Positions 17,659-25,900 of a DNA stretch of 64,000 bases are shown here, piece by piece. Under the pieces are notes generated by a model. It worked only from the letters and a program-made list of their open reading frames with translations, was not told where the DNA came from and searched no databases. The stretch comes from JADLHS01 sp044225555. GTDB lineage: Bacteria > Verrucomicrobiota > Verrucomicrobiia > Limisphaerales > JADLHS01. Each line of letters starts with the position of its first letter. Position 1 is the stretch's first letter. The position numbers were made by a program, and so were the translations under genes. The stretch lies in NCBI GenBank assembly GCA_044225555.1, contig JBGAIM010000003.1:1-64000 (forward strand), written 5' to 3'.

Positions 17659-18072
17659 ATGGATTGGACCTTGATTCTAATTGTCGGAGGCGTGCTGGTT
17701 GCAATGTTCCTGCTGAAACGGATGTCTTTTGTCTCCGCCGAAATCGCCCGGAAACACCTGGCCGACGGCGCGCTGGTGATTGACGTGCGTTCGCCGGAGG
17801 AATTCCGTAGCGGCAAAGTGCCCGAGGCCATCAACGTTCCGCTCGACGAATTACGGGAGGAACTGCCGCGTCAGGTGAAAGACAAGAATCAGGCGTTGTT
17901 GGTTCATTGTCTGAGCGGCGGCCGCAGCGCGATTGCCAAGCACCGACTGAAGAGCATGGGCTACGCGAACGTTTTCAATCTGGGTTCGCTGGGGCGGGCC
18001 AAGCACATTTATGCGGAAGCCAAACAACGTCGGGTCGCGGCAACCTCCAAATCCGGGGAAGGGCAGGCGTAA
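17659..18072 (+). CDS. Membrane-anchored rhodanese
   Basis: Single-domain sulfurtransferase of 137 residues. An N-terminal hydrophobic anchor (LILIVGGVLVAMFLL) is followed by the rhodanese fold with VIDVRSPEEFRSGKVPEAINVP and the active-site loop HCLSGGRS (Cys 84). It lies 26 bases after the CoA-disulfide reductase, probably in one operon. It would handle sulfane sulfur at the membrane face; orientation is not determined by the sequence. Bases 18073-18181 between this and the convergent gene hold nothing recognised. Confidence 0.88.
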   Translation: MDWTLILIVGGVLVAMFLLKRMSFVSAEIARKHLADGALVIDVRSPEEFRSGKVPEAINVPLDELREELPRQVKDKNQALLVHCLSGGRSAIAKHRLKSMGYANVFNLGSLGRAKHIYAEAKQRRVAATSKSGEGQA

Positions 18073-18181
18073 CGATGGCGTTCAGAGGCCAGCAGGATCG
18101 GATAATCGCGCCGTTTGAGGAGGGTGGGTTGCTGGCCGTACGATCGCGCGTGGTGAAGATTCCCAAATTCCCAAGCACCGG

Positions 18182-19024
18182 CTAATTCGCAAACACCATT
18201 CGCGTCCCTACGTTGCCGGCAGCGCAGCGATTCGGAAACTCCGCCCACAAGCGTGCGACGGCCGCTACGCCGGTGCAGTGCATCGGCACGAGTCGTGAAA
18301 CATCCCATCGGCGCAACGCTGCGATCGTCGCGTTGAGCCGCGCAGGCGAAGCGTTGAGCAGGTGCATGCCCCCGATCACCGCGTGGAAGTGTTTTCCCTT
18401 CGTGAGGCGCTCAATATGGAGCAGCGTGTTCACCACACCGGCGTGCGCACAACCGAACAGCACCACGACGCCCTCGGGCACTTCGAAGAACAATGCCTGG
18501 TCGTCCACCAGCGGGTCTGGTTGCTGGCAGCGATCATCGAGGAAGAACTTCCCGCCCACGTCTTCGTAATCCGTCTGGCGCGGGATTTCGCCGGTCACAA
18601 ACAGGCCTGCGACCACTTCCTGGCAAGCCGGAGTCAGAACCAGCTTCGTTCCGGCGTCAGCCAGGGCCTTTTTGGCTTCCTCCGGCATTCCGATGTAGCG
18701 AGCCGAAGCGTCCGGGTTGACGCCGAACTTCGGTGCCAGCGCTGCCGGACCCAGAAAAAGTCGGGCCGCAGGTGACTGGCGGCACACCGCCGCGAGTCCT
18801 CCGGTGTGGTCGTAGTGACCGTGGCTCATCACAACGGCGTCGAGGTCCTGCAGGGAACAACCCAGCGCCCGGGCGTTGTCGAGCAACAACTCCGTCTGGC
18901 CCGTGTCGAACAACACCCGGCGTCCGCCGATCTCGATGAGGAACGACAATCCGTGCTCGGCTTTCAGGCCGCGCGCGTGGACGGAGTTCTCGACCAGCAC
19001 CGTTATGCGAATGTTCTCACTCAT
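18182..19024 (-). CDS. Metallo-beta-lactamase-fold hydrolase (dihydropterin-synthase-like)
   Basis: A 280-residue MBL-fold protein with the metal motif SHGHYDHTGG (His 68, His 70, Asp 72, His 73) and a later FGCAHAGVVNTL and GGMHLLNAS. These are typical of the subgroup annotated as 7,8-dihydropterin-6-methyl-4-(beta-D-ribofuranosyl)-aminobenzene phosphate synthase-like. The true substrate in bacteria is unknown. The ATG at 19024 (MSENIRITVLVE) overlaps the end of the thioesterase gene by eight bases, so both form an operon read from the sigma54 promoter at 19488. Confidence 0.88.
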   Translation of the reverse strand: MSENIRITVLVENSVHARGLKAEHGLSFLIEIGGRRVLFDTGQTELLLDNARALGCSLQDLDAVVMSHGHYDHTGGLAAVCRQSPAARLFLGPAALAPKFGVNPDASARYIGMPEEAKKALADAGTKLVLTPACQEVVAGLFVTGEIPRQTDYEDVGGKFFLDDRCQQPDPLVDDQALFFEVPEGVVVLFGCAHAGVVNTLLHIERLTKGKHFHAVIGGMHLLNASPARLNATIAALRRWDVSRLVPMHCTGVAAVARLWAEFPNRCAAGNVGTRMVFAN

Positions 19025-19460
19025 TCGGACTGATGAATCGGCCGTTTGCCCGAGCCTTGAGGCTGCCGCCTTGGGTGATTTCCGCCCGCATTTCATAAAG
19101 CCCGTGGTGCGACGATTCCAGCCACGCCCGCACCGTCAATTCCTCCGCCGCCAAAACGGGAGACCGATAGCGCACCCGCAGCTCAGCAGTCATAGCCCGG
19201 ATATCTTGCGCGAACAGGCAGTTGGTCATGGCGCCGTCCAGCAGCGTGGCCACCAGGCCGCCATGCAAAACGCCGGGATAACTTTCCAAGGCGCAGTTGC
19301 CGAGAAAACGGGCGCTGACACTTCCGTCCGGCGCGGTGGTATAGCGTAAGGCCAATCCCATCGGATTCGAGGCGCTGCACGCGAAACAAAACGGATGTGC
19401 GTTGGCCTGAACGTGCGTGAGCTGCGCGGCGGCATCGGGTAGTGTGCTTGAAAGCGTCAT
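19017..19460 (-). CDS. PaaI-family hotdog thioesterase
   Basis: A 147-residue hotdog-fold acyl-CoA thioesterase. It contains CFACSASNPMGLALRY, then YPGVLHGGLVATLLDGAM (the family's HGG motif), and the typical later strands. The frame is open for 23 codons further upstream, but the sigma54 promoter at 19488-19473 predicts a transcript start about two bases before the ATG at 19460, so that ATG is favoured. The transcript would therefore be almost leaderless. It is the first gene of a two-gene unit with the metallo-hydrolase. Confidence 0.85.
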   Translation of the reverse strand: MTLSSTLPDAAAQLTHVQANAHPFCFACSASNPMGLALRYTTAPDGSVSARFLGNCALESYPGVLHGGLVATLLDGAMTNCLFAQDIRAMTAELRVRYRSPVLAAEELTVRAWLESSHHGLYEMRAEITQGGSLKARANGRFISPNE

Positions 19461-19472
19461 ACCAAACCAGCA

Positions 19473-19488
19473 AGCAACGCGGGTGCCA
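19473..19488 (-). promoter_or_regulatory. Sigma54 promoter for thioesterase operon
   Basis: On the minus strand the sequence reads TGGCACCCGCGTTGCT, with GG-N10-GC and a TTGCT end, essentially the full consensus. The predicted start is near 19462, two bases before the start codon. The 32-bp palindrome at 19527 lies about 40 bases upstream, a suitable place for activator binding. Confidence 0.85.
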
Positions 19489-19526
19489 GGGAGTTTGGTC
19501 TGGAATAATCCCGCGAGAACGATGTG

Positions 19527-19558
19527 CACCCTTTTGTTGCATATGCAACAAAAGGGTG
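19527..19558. promoter_or_regulatory. Perfect 32-bp palindrome, probable activator site
   Basis: Each half is 16 bases (CACCCTTTTGTTGCAT and its exact complement), with the centre between 19542 and 19543. The core is GTTGCATATGCAAC. It lies between the divergent thioesterase operon and the PAS-sigma54 activator gene, upstream of the sigma54 promoter at 19488. It could bind the activator as an enhancer and autoregulatory operator. It could also fold as a hairpin, but it has no long T-tract on either side beyond the internal TTTT. Confidence 0.7.
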
Positions 19559-19678
19559 TCGTGTGATCTCTGACTGGTTTAAGCGCGCTGGAGGGTTGCG
19601 GCAGCGGCCTGGGATAGCCGCGGGGCCGTGAAACAGATTGCCAGCCAGCGGACGCCGCCGGATACTAACCAAGGCCGC

Positions 19679-21043
19679 ATGACCGCAAATCTCAACAACC
19701 AATTGCTCGATTCCGTGCCCGATGGGGTTTTCACGGTGGACGCCGAGTGGCGCATCACCTCGTTCAACCGCGCGGCTGAGCGGATCACGGGCATCAAGCG
19801 CACGGAAGCGGTTGGCCAGCGGTGCTGCGAAGTCTTTCGCGCCAGCATTTGCGAGACGGCCTGCGCGTTGAAGCAAACACTGGCCACTCATCGCTCCATT
19901 GCGAACAAGGTGGTGTACATCGTGAACGCCCAGGGCGAGCGCATTCCCATCAGCATTTCCACTGCGCCACTCAAGGATGCACGCGGCAAGGTGATCGGCG
20001 GGGTGGAAAGTTTTCGCGACTTGCGGCTGCTGGCGGAATTGCGCCGCGAGGCCGAACAACAGGATTCGTTTGCCGACATCATCGGGCGCAGCCGGCCCAT
20101 GCGGCAGTTGTTCGACCTCTTGCCCGCCGTGGCCGAAAGCGACAGCACGGTGTTGCTCGAAGGCGCGAGCGGCACGGGCAAGGAACTGTTCGCTCGCGCC
20201 GTCCATCAGCTTTCCCGCCGACACGCGAAGAAGTTTGTTGCCATCAATTGCGGCGCGCTGCCCGATACGCTGCTGGAAAGCGAATTGTTCGGCTACAAGG
20301 CCGGGGCGTTCACCGACGCGCGCAAGGACAAGCCGGGGCGCTTCGCACTGGCCGAGGGTGGAACGTTGTTCCTCGATGAAATCGGCGACATCTCGCCGGC
20401 GATGCAGAGCCGGTTGCTGCGCGTGTTGCAAGAACGGGTGTACGAGCCGCTCGGTGGCGTCGAACCCATCCGGACCGATGTGCGCATCATCGCCGCCAGC
20501 AACAAGTCCCTCGACACGCTCGTGAATGAAGGCAAGTTCCGCGAGGATCTCTTCTACCGTGTCAACGTGGTGCGGCTCGAACTCCCGGCCTTGCGCGACC
20601 GGCGCGAGGATTTGCCGCTGTTGATTGATCATCTGGTGGCGCGGTTCAACCGACTCAAAGGCCGGGACATTGCCAGTGTCTCGGACGCCGTGCTGGCGCG
20701 ACTGATGGAATACGATTTCCCCGGCAACGTGCGCGAACTGGAGAACGTCATCGAACACGCGTTCGCGTTGTGTCGCGGTGGGTTGATCGAGATGGCGCAC
20801 CTGCCACCGAAATTGCGCGGCGATGAAGCCGGTCTGCGCAGCGGATTGCCGCCGGGACTGACGTTGGCGGCGATGGAGAAGCTGCTCATCCGCGATGCAC
20901 TGCGCAAGCACGAGGGCAACCGCGCCGCTGCAGCCCGCGAACTGGGCATTGATGCAAGCACCCTGTTTCGGAAGATCAAGGCGTTGGGGATCCGAGATCG
21001 ATGTCAAACCGGCGCAACCGGCCAGCAGCGTATTCCCGCATAG
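19679..21043 (+). CDS. PAS-sensing sigma54 activator
   Basis: A one-component enhancer-binding protein of 454 residues. An N-terminal PAS domain (about 5-115) carries a Cys cluster, Cys 49, 50, 58 and 62 (RCCEVFRASICETAC), suitable for a metal, Fe-S or redox switch. The AAA+ domain follows, with Walker A GASGTGKE (162-169), the contact loop GAFTDA (209-214), Walker B GGTLFLDEI and the arginine-finger region. A Fis-type helix-turn-helix ends the protein (NRAAAARELGIDASTLFRKI). A GTG at 19628 would add 17 unstructured residues; the ATG at 19679 begins the PAS fold. Surrounding sigma54 promoters suggest it controls the 18-37 kb island. Confidence 0.93.
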   Translation: MTANLNNQLLDSVPDGVFTVDAEWRITSFNRAAERITGIKRTEAVGQRCCEVFRASICETACALKQTLATHRSIANKVVYIVNAQGERIPISISTAPLKDARGKVIGGVESFRDLRLLAELRREAEQQDSFADIIGRSRPMRQLFDLLPAVAESDSTVLLEGASGTGKELFARAVHQLSRRHAKKFVAINCGALPDTLLESELFGYKAGAFTDARKDKPGRFALAEGGTLFLDEIGDISPAMQSRLLRVLQERVYEPLGGVEPIRTDVRIIAASNKSLDTLVNEGKFREDLFYRVNVVRLELPALRDRREDLPLLIDHLVARFNRLKGRDIASVSDAVLARLMEYDFPGNVRELENVIEHAFALCRGGLIEMAHLPPKLRGDEAGLRSGLPPGLTLAAMEKLLIRDALRKHEGNRAAAARELGIDASTLFRKIKALGIRDRCQTGATGQQRIPA

Positions 21044-21045
21044 AA

Positions 21046-21061
21046 TCGTTCGTGCGAACGA
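21046..21061. terminator. Short hairpin between convergent genes
   Basis: TCGTTCG at 21046-21052 and CGAACGA at 21055-21061 form a compact stem in the 23-base gap between the activator and the convergent ferritin-like gene. It may help end both transcripts; no T-tract is present. Confidence 0.3.
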
Positions 21062-21066
21062 CCCGT

Positions 21067-21480
21067 TTACCACAGCAGACTTTCCATGGCGTTGACATGT
21101 TGATGTCCGGCAGCAGCGTCCTCCTGCATGCGCAGTCTTAGTTGCGCCAACCGCGCCTGTTCTGCCTTGGATGCAAGCTGACGGTAATTCTTCTCGTCCT
21201 TTTGTTCCTCGTTGGCGTCGTGCCTGAGCATCTCGCGTACGTCGGTGGGTGGGCAAACATGGGATGATTTCAAGCGCGGCGTGCCGCCCAGGGCCACAAT
21301 CTGTTCCGCGAGGTATTGAGCGTGTTCCAACTTCTCGCTGGCATCGCGCAAGTACATTTGGCGGGCGACTTCGTGGTCCGCGCCGTTGAGGATGGCGGCC
21401 TCGATCAGGTAACGGGCAAACGTGCGGACTTCACGATTGAACTGGGCGTTCAATTGCTTGGTGAGCGTATGGTTCTTCAT
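21067..21480 (-). CDS. Ferritin-like domain protein
   Basis: A 137-residue four-helix protein. It has Glu-rich helices with EKLEHAQYLAEQI (the ExxH pair of a di-iron site) and a later Glu/His-rich helix QEDAAAGHQHVNAMESLL. The second metal half is less canonical than in the 29024 protein, so metal binding may be altered. The ATG at 21480 (MKNHTLTKQLNAQF) is chosen over an upstream in-frame ATG because the preceding 12 residues are basic and unlike the fold. It is convergent with the activator and divergent from the WCTHC thioredoxin. Iron storage or peroxide handling is inferred. Confidence 0.78.
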   Translation of the reverse strand: MKNHTLTKQLNAQFNREVRTFARYLIEAAILNGADHEVARQMYLRDASEKLEHAQYLAEQIVALGGTPRLKSSHVCPPTDVREMLRHDANEEQKDEKNYRQLASKAEQARLAQLRLRMQEDAAAGHQHVNAMESLLW

Positions 21481-21582
21481 TGCTCTGGATCTGGTTGGCT
21501 GTCGCTGGGCGATCATCGGATTCTCCGCACCGGGGCAAAGCTAATCTCTTCGAGAGCAGAGGTCGTTCCGCGCACCAGGCTG

Positions 21583-21597
21583 TGGCACGGTCGGTGC
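21583..21597 (+). promoter_or_regulatory. Sigma54 promoter before WCTHC thioredoxin
   Basis: TGGCACGGTCGGTGC has GG at 21584-21585 and GC at 21596-21597 with ten bases between. The predicted start is near 21609, two bases from the ATG at 21611. Inverted arms GCGCACC (21570-21576) and GGTGCGC (21593-21599) flank it. Confidence 0.75.
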
Positions 21598-21610
21598 GCT
21601 TGAACGAGAC

Positions 21611-21973
21611 ATGAAGACCGTGATAGAAATCCCCGGTGACGAATTTGAACGCGAGCTTCGAGAAATGACAATCCCGATGTTGGTGCATTTCTACAACTCC
21701 TGGTGCACTCACTGTGAAATCCTGGCTCCGTCGTTGGCAGCGCTGGCTAACCAATTGAAATATGAAATACTCGTGACCAAAGTTAATCTGGATCTTTGCC
21801 CGGAGCTGGCAAAACGTTATGGCATCGCCCAGGTTCCAACGCTGATTCTCTTCGAAGCTGGCCTGCCGATCGCGCGCCTTGACGTTTCGATGTCTCCGCG
21901 CCGGATGAAGGTGCAGTTGCAGGGACTGTTGGCGGATTACGCACCCTATCCAAGGATGGCGGTTGGGCGATGA
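21611..21973 (+). CDS. Thioredoxin-like protein with WCTHC active site
   Basis: A 120-residue thioredoxin fold. The active site is WCTHC (31-35) instead of WCGPC, which in known oxidoreductases changes redox potential and often goes with oxidising or isomerase-like behaviour. The cis-Pro loop is QVPTLILF. There is no signal peptide, so it is cytoplasmic. A sigma54 promoter at 21583 predicts a near-leaderless transcript. It stands apart from the two WCGPC thioredoxins of the window, which carry ECF-like promoters instead, suggesting a distinct role in the sigma54 island. Confidence 0.85.
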   Translation: MKTVIEIPGDEFERELREMTIPMLVHFYNSWCTHCEILAPSLAALANQLKYEILVTKVNLDLCPELAKRYGIAQVPTLILFEAGLPIARLDVSMSPRRMKVQLQGLLADYAPYPRMAVGR

Positions 21974-22146
21974 AGCGATCGTTCCGACCGATCTAAATCT
22001 GCACCGAGTGCGGAATTGAGATCGTAGCGATTCGCCATGCTTCCGGATGTTCGTCGTGGCATCCCGCCACGCTTGGCCGTTGTGCGATGCGGCAAATCAT
22101 CTCAAGTAGCAGAAGCCGACTGGGAAATGTAATGAGGTTTACCTGC

Positions 22147-22161
22147 TGGCACGCCCTGTGC
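22147..22161 (+). promoter_or_regulatory. Sigma54 promoter before DUF302 gene
   Basis: TGGCACGCCCTGTGC has GG at 22148-22149 and GC at 22160-22161, spaced by ten. The predicted start near 22173 leaves a leader of about 76 bases with the ribosome site AAAGGAAA before the ATG at 22249. Nothing else is recognised in 21974-22248. Confidence 0.75.
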
Positions 22162-22248
22162 CCGTTAACCGGCATGGCGGAAATAATCCGGAGCACGTCG
22201 GCCGTGTCTATTCGACGCGGGGGCGCCGAACAGGAAAGGAAATGAGCT

Positions 22249-22680
22249 ATGGATCAATACAGCATTTCAACCGTAGTCAAGCTGCCCTTTGAGCGGGCCC
22301 TGCGCGAAACCCACCAGGCGCTCCGGGACGAGGAGTTTGTCGTCATCACGGAGATTGACTTGCAGGCGGAGTTGGCAAAGAAAGTCGGTCAACAGATTCG
22401 GCCCTACACCATCCTGGGAGTCTGGGTGCCGTCTTGGGAATATCAGGCGTTAAGCCACGAGCCCGACATCGGCTTGCTCATGCCCAGCCACGTCTGTGTG
22501 TGGGAAAATGCCGATGGCAACTGCACCTTGGCGACCGCCGATCTCAAGCACCTTTGCCATGTCGAAACCAACTCGCCGTTGGCGCAAGCCGCCCGTGCGG
22601 TCAATGCCCGCCTGCGCGCAGTGGTGGCTTCGGTGCAGGCCGCAGCGCTCACGGACATTCCGCAATTGGCGGCGAGGTGA
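22249..22680 (+). CDS. DUF302 domain protein
   Basis: A 143-residue protein of the DUF302 family: FERALRETHQALRDEEFVVITEIDL, then YTILGVWVPSWEYQALSHEPDIGLLMPSHVCVWE. The biochemical role of DUF302 is not established. Members occur near sulfur-oxidation, redox and metal genes. There is no signal peptide. A strong ribosome site and its own sigma54 promoter show that it is actively regulated with the island. Confidence 0.85.
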   Translation: MDQYSISTVVKLPFERALRETHQALRDEEFVVITEIDLQAELAKKVGQQIRPYTILGVWVPSWEYQALSHEPDIGLLMPSHVCVWENADGNCTLATADLKHLCHVETNSPLAQAARAVNARLRAVVASVQAAALTDIPQLAAR

Positions 22681-22700
22681 TCCACGTCAGGGGGAACAAA

Positions 22701-22820
22701 ATGAATTCACTGGCTCACGAGTTGCACCGCGAGGCCGGGGTTGTGGTTGCGCTGTGCACCCTTGGTCATGGCGATTTGCCACGCGCAGAAAATCCCGCCA
22801 TGGCGTTTCGCCACGGCTGA
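22701..22820 (+). CDS. Possible small protein, 39 residues
   Basis: The ATG at 22701 follows GGGGGAACAAA and opens a frame of 39 codons (MNSLAHELHREAGVVV then ALCTLGHGD). It has no recognised family and no membrane segment. It lies in the 302-base gap between the DUF302 gene and the sigma54 promoter of the cytochrome gene, and an imperfect TTGC-type palindrome (22746-22760) overlaps it. It may equally be non-coding leader or enhancer DNA. Confidence 0.25.
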   Translation: MNSLAHELHREAGVVVALCTLGHGDLPRAENPAMAFRHG

Positions 22821-22902
22821 TGAACTTTGGCCGATGCGCCAATTGGTGGGCCGGGCTCGTGTTTCCAAGGATTCTCGCTGCAGAGCGTGACCGGTCGCAG
22901 GT

Positions 22903-22917
22903 TGGCACGTTGCTTGC
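22903..22917 (+). promoter_or_regulatory. Sigma54 promoter before 16-haem cytochrome
   Basis: TGGCACGTTGCTTGC has GG at 22904-22905, ten bases, then GC at 22916-22917, matching the consensus including TTGC. The predicted start is near 22929, 54 bases before the ATG at 22983. An imperfect palindrome GTTGCGCTGTGCACC lies about 150 bases upstream (22746-22760), a normal enhancer distance. Confidence 0.85.
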
Positions 22918-22982
22918 CTTGCGATGGTTGACCAGTGCCATTCCCAGAATCGGCACGCGGGAAGAACCATATCCGGGCGCAT

Positions 22983-25900
22983 ATGAAAACACCTCACTTG
23001 CTGGCCAGTCCAGCCAACCTCGCTTCGTTGCTCGTGCTAACCAGCTTTATGGCCGCGCTGGTTCCCAGCCATGCCCAGCCGAAGATCCATTCCGTCATGT
23101 TATCTTACAACGGTACGGCCATGTGCCTCCAGTGTCACGGCGTGGGCGGAATGAATCCTGGCCCGGATCGCGCCAGCGAAATCATGAAAGGCGCCCACTG
23201 GACCTGGACAGCGACGAACAAGCCTTCCGGCCATGCCCAGCAACTGATGGGAAAGCGGAACATCATCAACAATTACTGCATCGCCACGCCGTCGAATGAA
23301 CCCCGCTGCACGAGTTGCCACATCGGTATCGGCTGGCGGGATGACTCCTTTGATTTCAATAACGTTACCAACATTGATTGCCTCGTCTGCCACGACACCA
23401 CAGGCACGTACAAGAAAACACCAACTGGCGCCGGCGTGCCCGATCCAACCGTTAATCTCGCTTACGTGGCGATGAATGCGGGCAGGACCAGTCGCGCGAC
23501 GTGCGGTGCGTGTCACTTCTACGGCGGTGGCGGTGATGCGGTAAAACACGGCGATCTAGATTCCACCATGACCAATCCGCCCCGCAGTCTGGACGTTCAC
23601 ATGGGTGTGGATGGCGCGAACATGACTTGCACGGATTGCCACATGTCCATCGAACCGGGCAGCACGTCGCACGATCTGGTAGGCTCCCGCTACTCCAAAC
23701 CCAATCCGGACAACTGGCTGTGCGAAGATTGCCATTCGCCCACGCCGCACTGGAATACGGACGACGGCATTTATTACAACGCCCACACGGGCCGCGTCGC
23801 CTGCCAGACCTGTCACGTGCCGCACTTCGCGCGCGGCGGCAAGGCCACTAAAATGACTTGGGATTGGTCCACCGCTGGCATCAAGAGCACGAACGGTGCG
23901 ACCATGCAAATCAAGGATTCCTCCGGCAATGTGGTTTATGACACGATGAAAGGGACATTCACCTGGGCCAGCAACGTTGTGCCGGATTACGTCTGGTTCA
24001 ACGGCAGCGTCGTTTGGACGGAGGCAGACGACACGATCAACACCACACAGATGAACACTTTGAACAAGCTGCAGGGTGACAAGAATCAAGGCCGGGCGCG
24101 GATCATGCCGGTGAAACGCTTCACTGCCGTGCAACCCTACGACGTGGTCAGCAACAAGCTCGTTATCCCGCACCTGTTCCCCCTGAATGCGAACGACACC
24201 AATGCCTATTGGAAAGGCTACGATTGGACCAACGCCATCAATGCTGGCATGGCCGCGGTGGGGCAGACCTTCAGCGGGCAAATGGGCTGGGTCAACACCG
24301 AGATGTTCTGGATTCAGAATCACATGGTCGCGCCGAAGGAGCAGGCGTTGACGTGCCTTGATTGCCATGCGGTTGACGGACGAATTCCCTTTGCGCAGCT
24401 CGGCTACGAATCCAGCCGTGTCGCCCGGCTGCAGAATCTCGATATGATCGTGGGCACGGATCACACCGGACGTTTTGGCACCAACTTCTCCAGTTCGGCG
24501 GCGTGCCTGGAATGTCACTCCGGCAAGGTGGATGAAGTCATGGCCAGCCTGCATTACAGTTGGCGCAGCACCAATTCGCACGTCGCCTATCCCGGCGGCG
24601 GTTCGCACGGCATGGTGGACCGCTTCTGTGCCCTGGTCGGCGCCAACGCCATGGTAAATTATTACGCCGACCTCGGTGCGCACAAAGGCTCCAGCGCCTG
24701 CGGCAAATGCCACGTCGGCGACTCACTACCGTTCCCGGACCCGGCCACCGGGAAATACACCCAGCCGCAAAAAGACGGCGTGGATTGCCTCATCTGCCAC
24801 GCCGCCGAAGGCAGTTACGACATGAACGGCGATGGACTCTACACGGAAGCCGATGCCGATGCCTCGCATCGCGCGTTGACCACCAACTCCCTGAGCGGCC
24901 GGCGCTCCTGGTACCAAGACCGCACCTTGCGCGCAGCCGAAAGTGTCGGCGAAAAAGTCGGCACGGCGCAGTGCTACCGCTGTCACGAACACGGCCAGGC
25001 CGCCGCGGACTACAAACGCGGAACGCCATTTGATCCGGAACATGACGTGCATGCCGCGGCCGGGGTGACCTGCACGGATTGCCACAAAGTGAAGGACCAC
25101 AAGATCGCCCGAGGTTCGCGCGTCACCGACATGCACGGGTGGGACCGCCAGGACGTGGAAGTGGATTGCGCCAACTGTCACAGCGGCACCTCTCCGCATA
25201 AGGCTCCGGAACTCGCGATGTATAACGAGCACCTCTCACTCATCGCGTGCGAGACTTGCCACATCCCGTGGACCTCCGGTGCGGCGCGCCGCGTCTGGGC
25301 GCCGACCTTCGGCGTCACCAACGGCCCCGAGTCCAGCATCCCGATCTTCGATGCGACGACCGGCGTCTATGAGCCGTACAGCGTTTACAGCGAGGAATAC
25401 AACCAACGTCCGGCGTATCGCTGGTTCAATGGCAGTGTGAGTATGCTCGCCGAGCCGATGAACGACGCCAATGCTTGGGACTTCCAGGTAGCGACCAAGA
25501 GCACCCCGAATGCGAAGATTTATCCGTTCCGTTACATCGTCAGTGGCATGGTGATGGACCGGCGCGGCTTTGGTTACGATCCAAACTACAACACGAACTT
25601 CACCATGCTCGCCGCGATGGACGCAATGGCAGCGCCGTTGAAACAAATGGGCTTCATGCGACCCAGTGGACTTAATCCTCAGGAACGCGCGGTGCTGGCC
25701 CAGTACCCGAACCTGCTCAACTTCGACAAGGAAACCTACGTGCGCACCGGCGACATCCAGGAAGCCGTCAATGTGGGCCTCGGCCGATTGGGTCTGATGA
25801 TGGGCGGACAAGATGCCTGGGGCGCTCCGCCAGAAATGCTTTCCGCCGTCGGATCGAACTTCTGGAGCGGCGACGTGCTGGGCTTGGACCTGCCGAACAA

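Noticed and set aside
19457..21256. Long minus-strand open frame of about 600 codons opposite the PAS activator
   Set aside because: It is the antisense shadow of a clearly functional gene and shows no domain pattern.
21490..21510. TGGCTGTCGCTGGGC with GG-N10-GC spacing
   Set aside because: It lacks the ACG after TGGC and lies on the strand opposite to the ferritin-like gene; probably chance.
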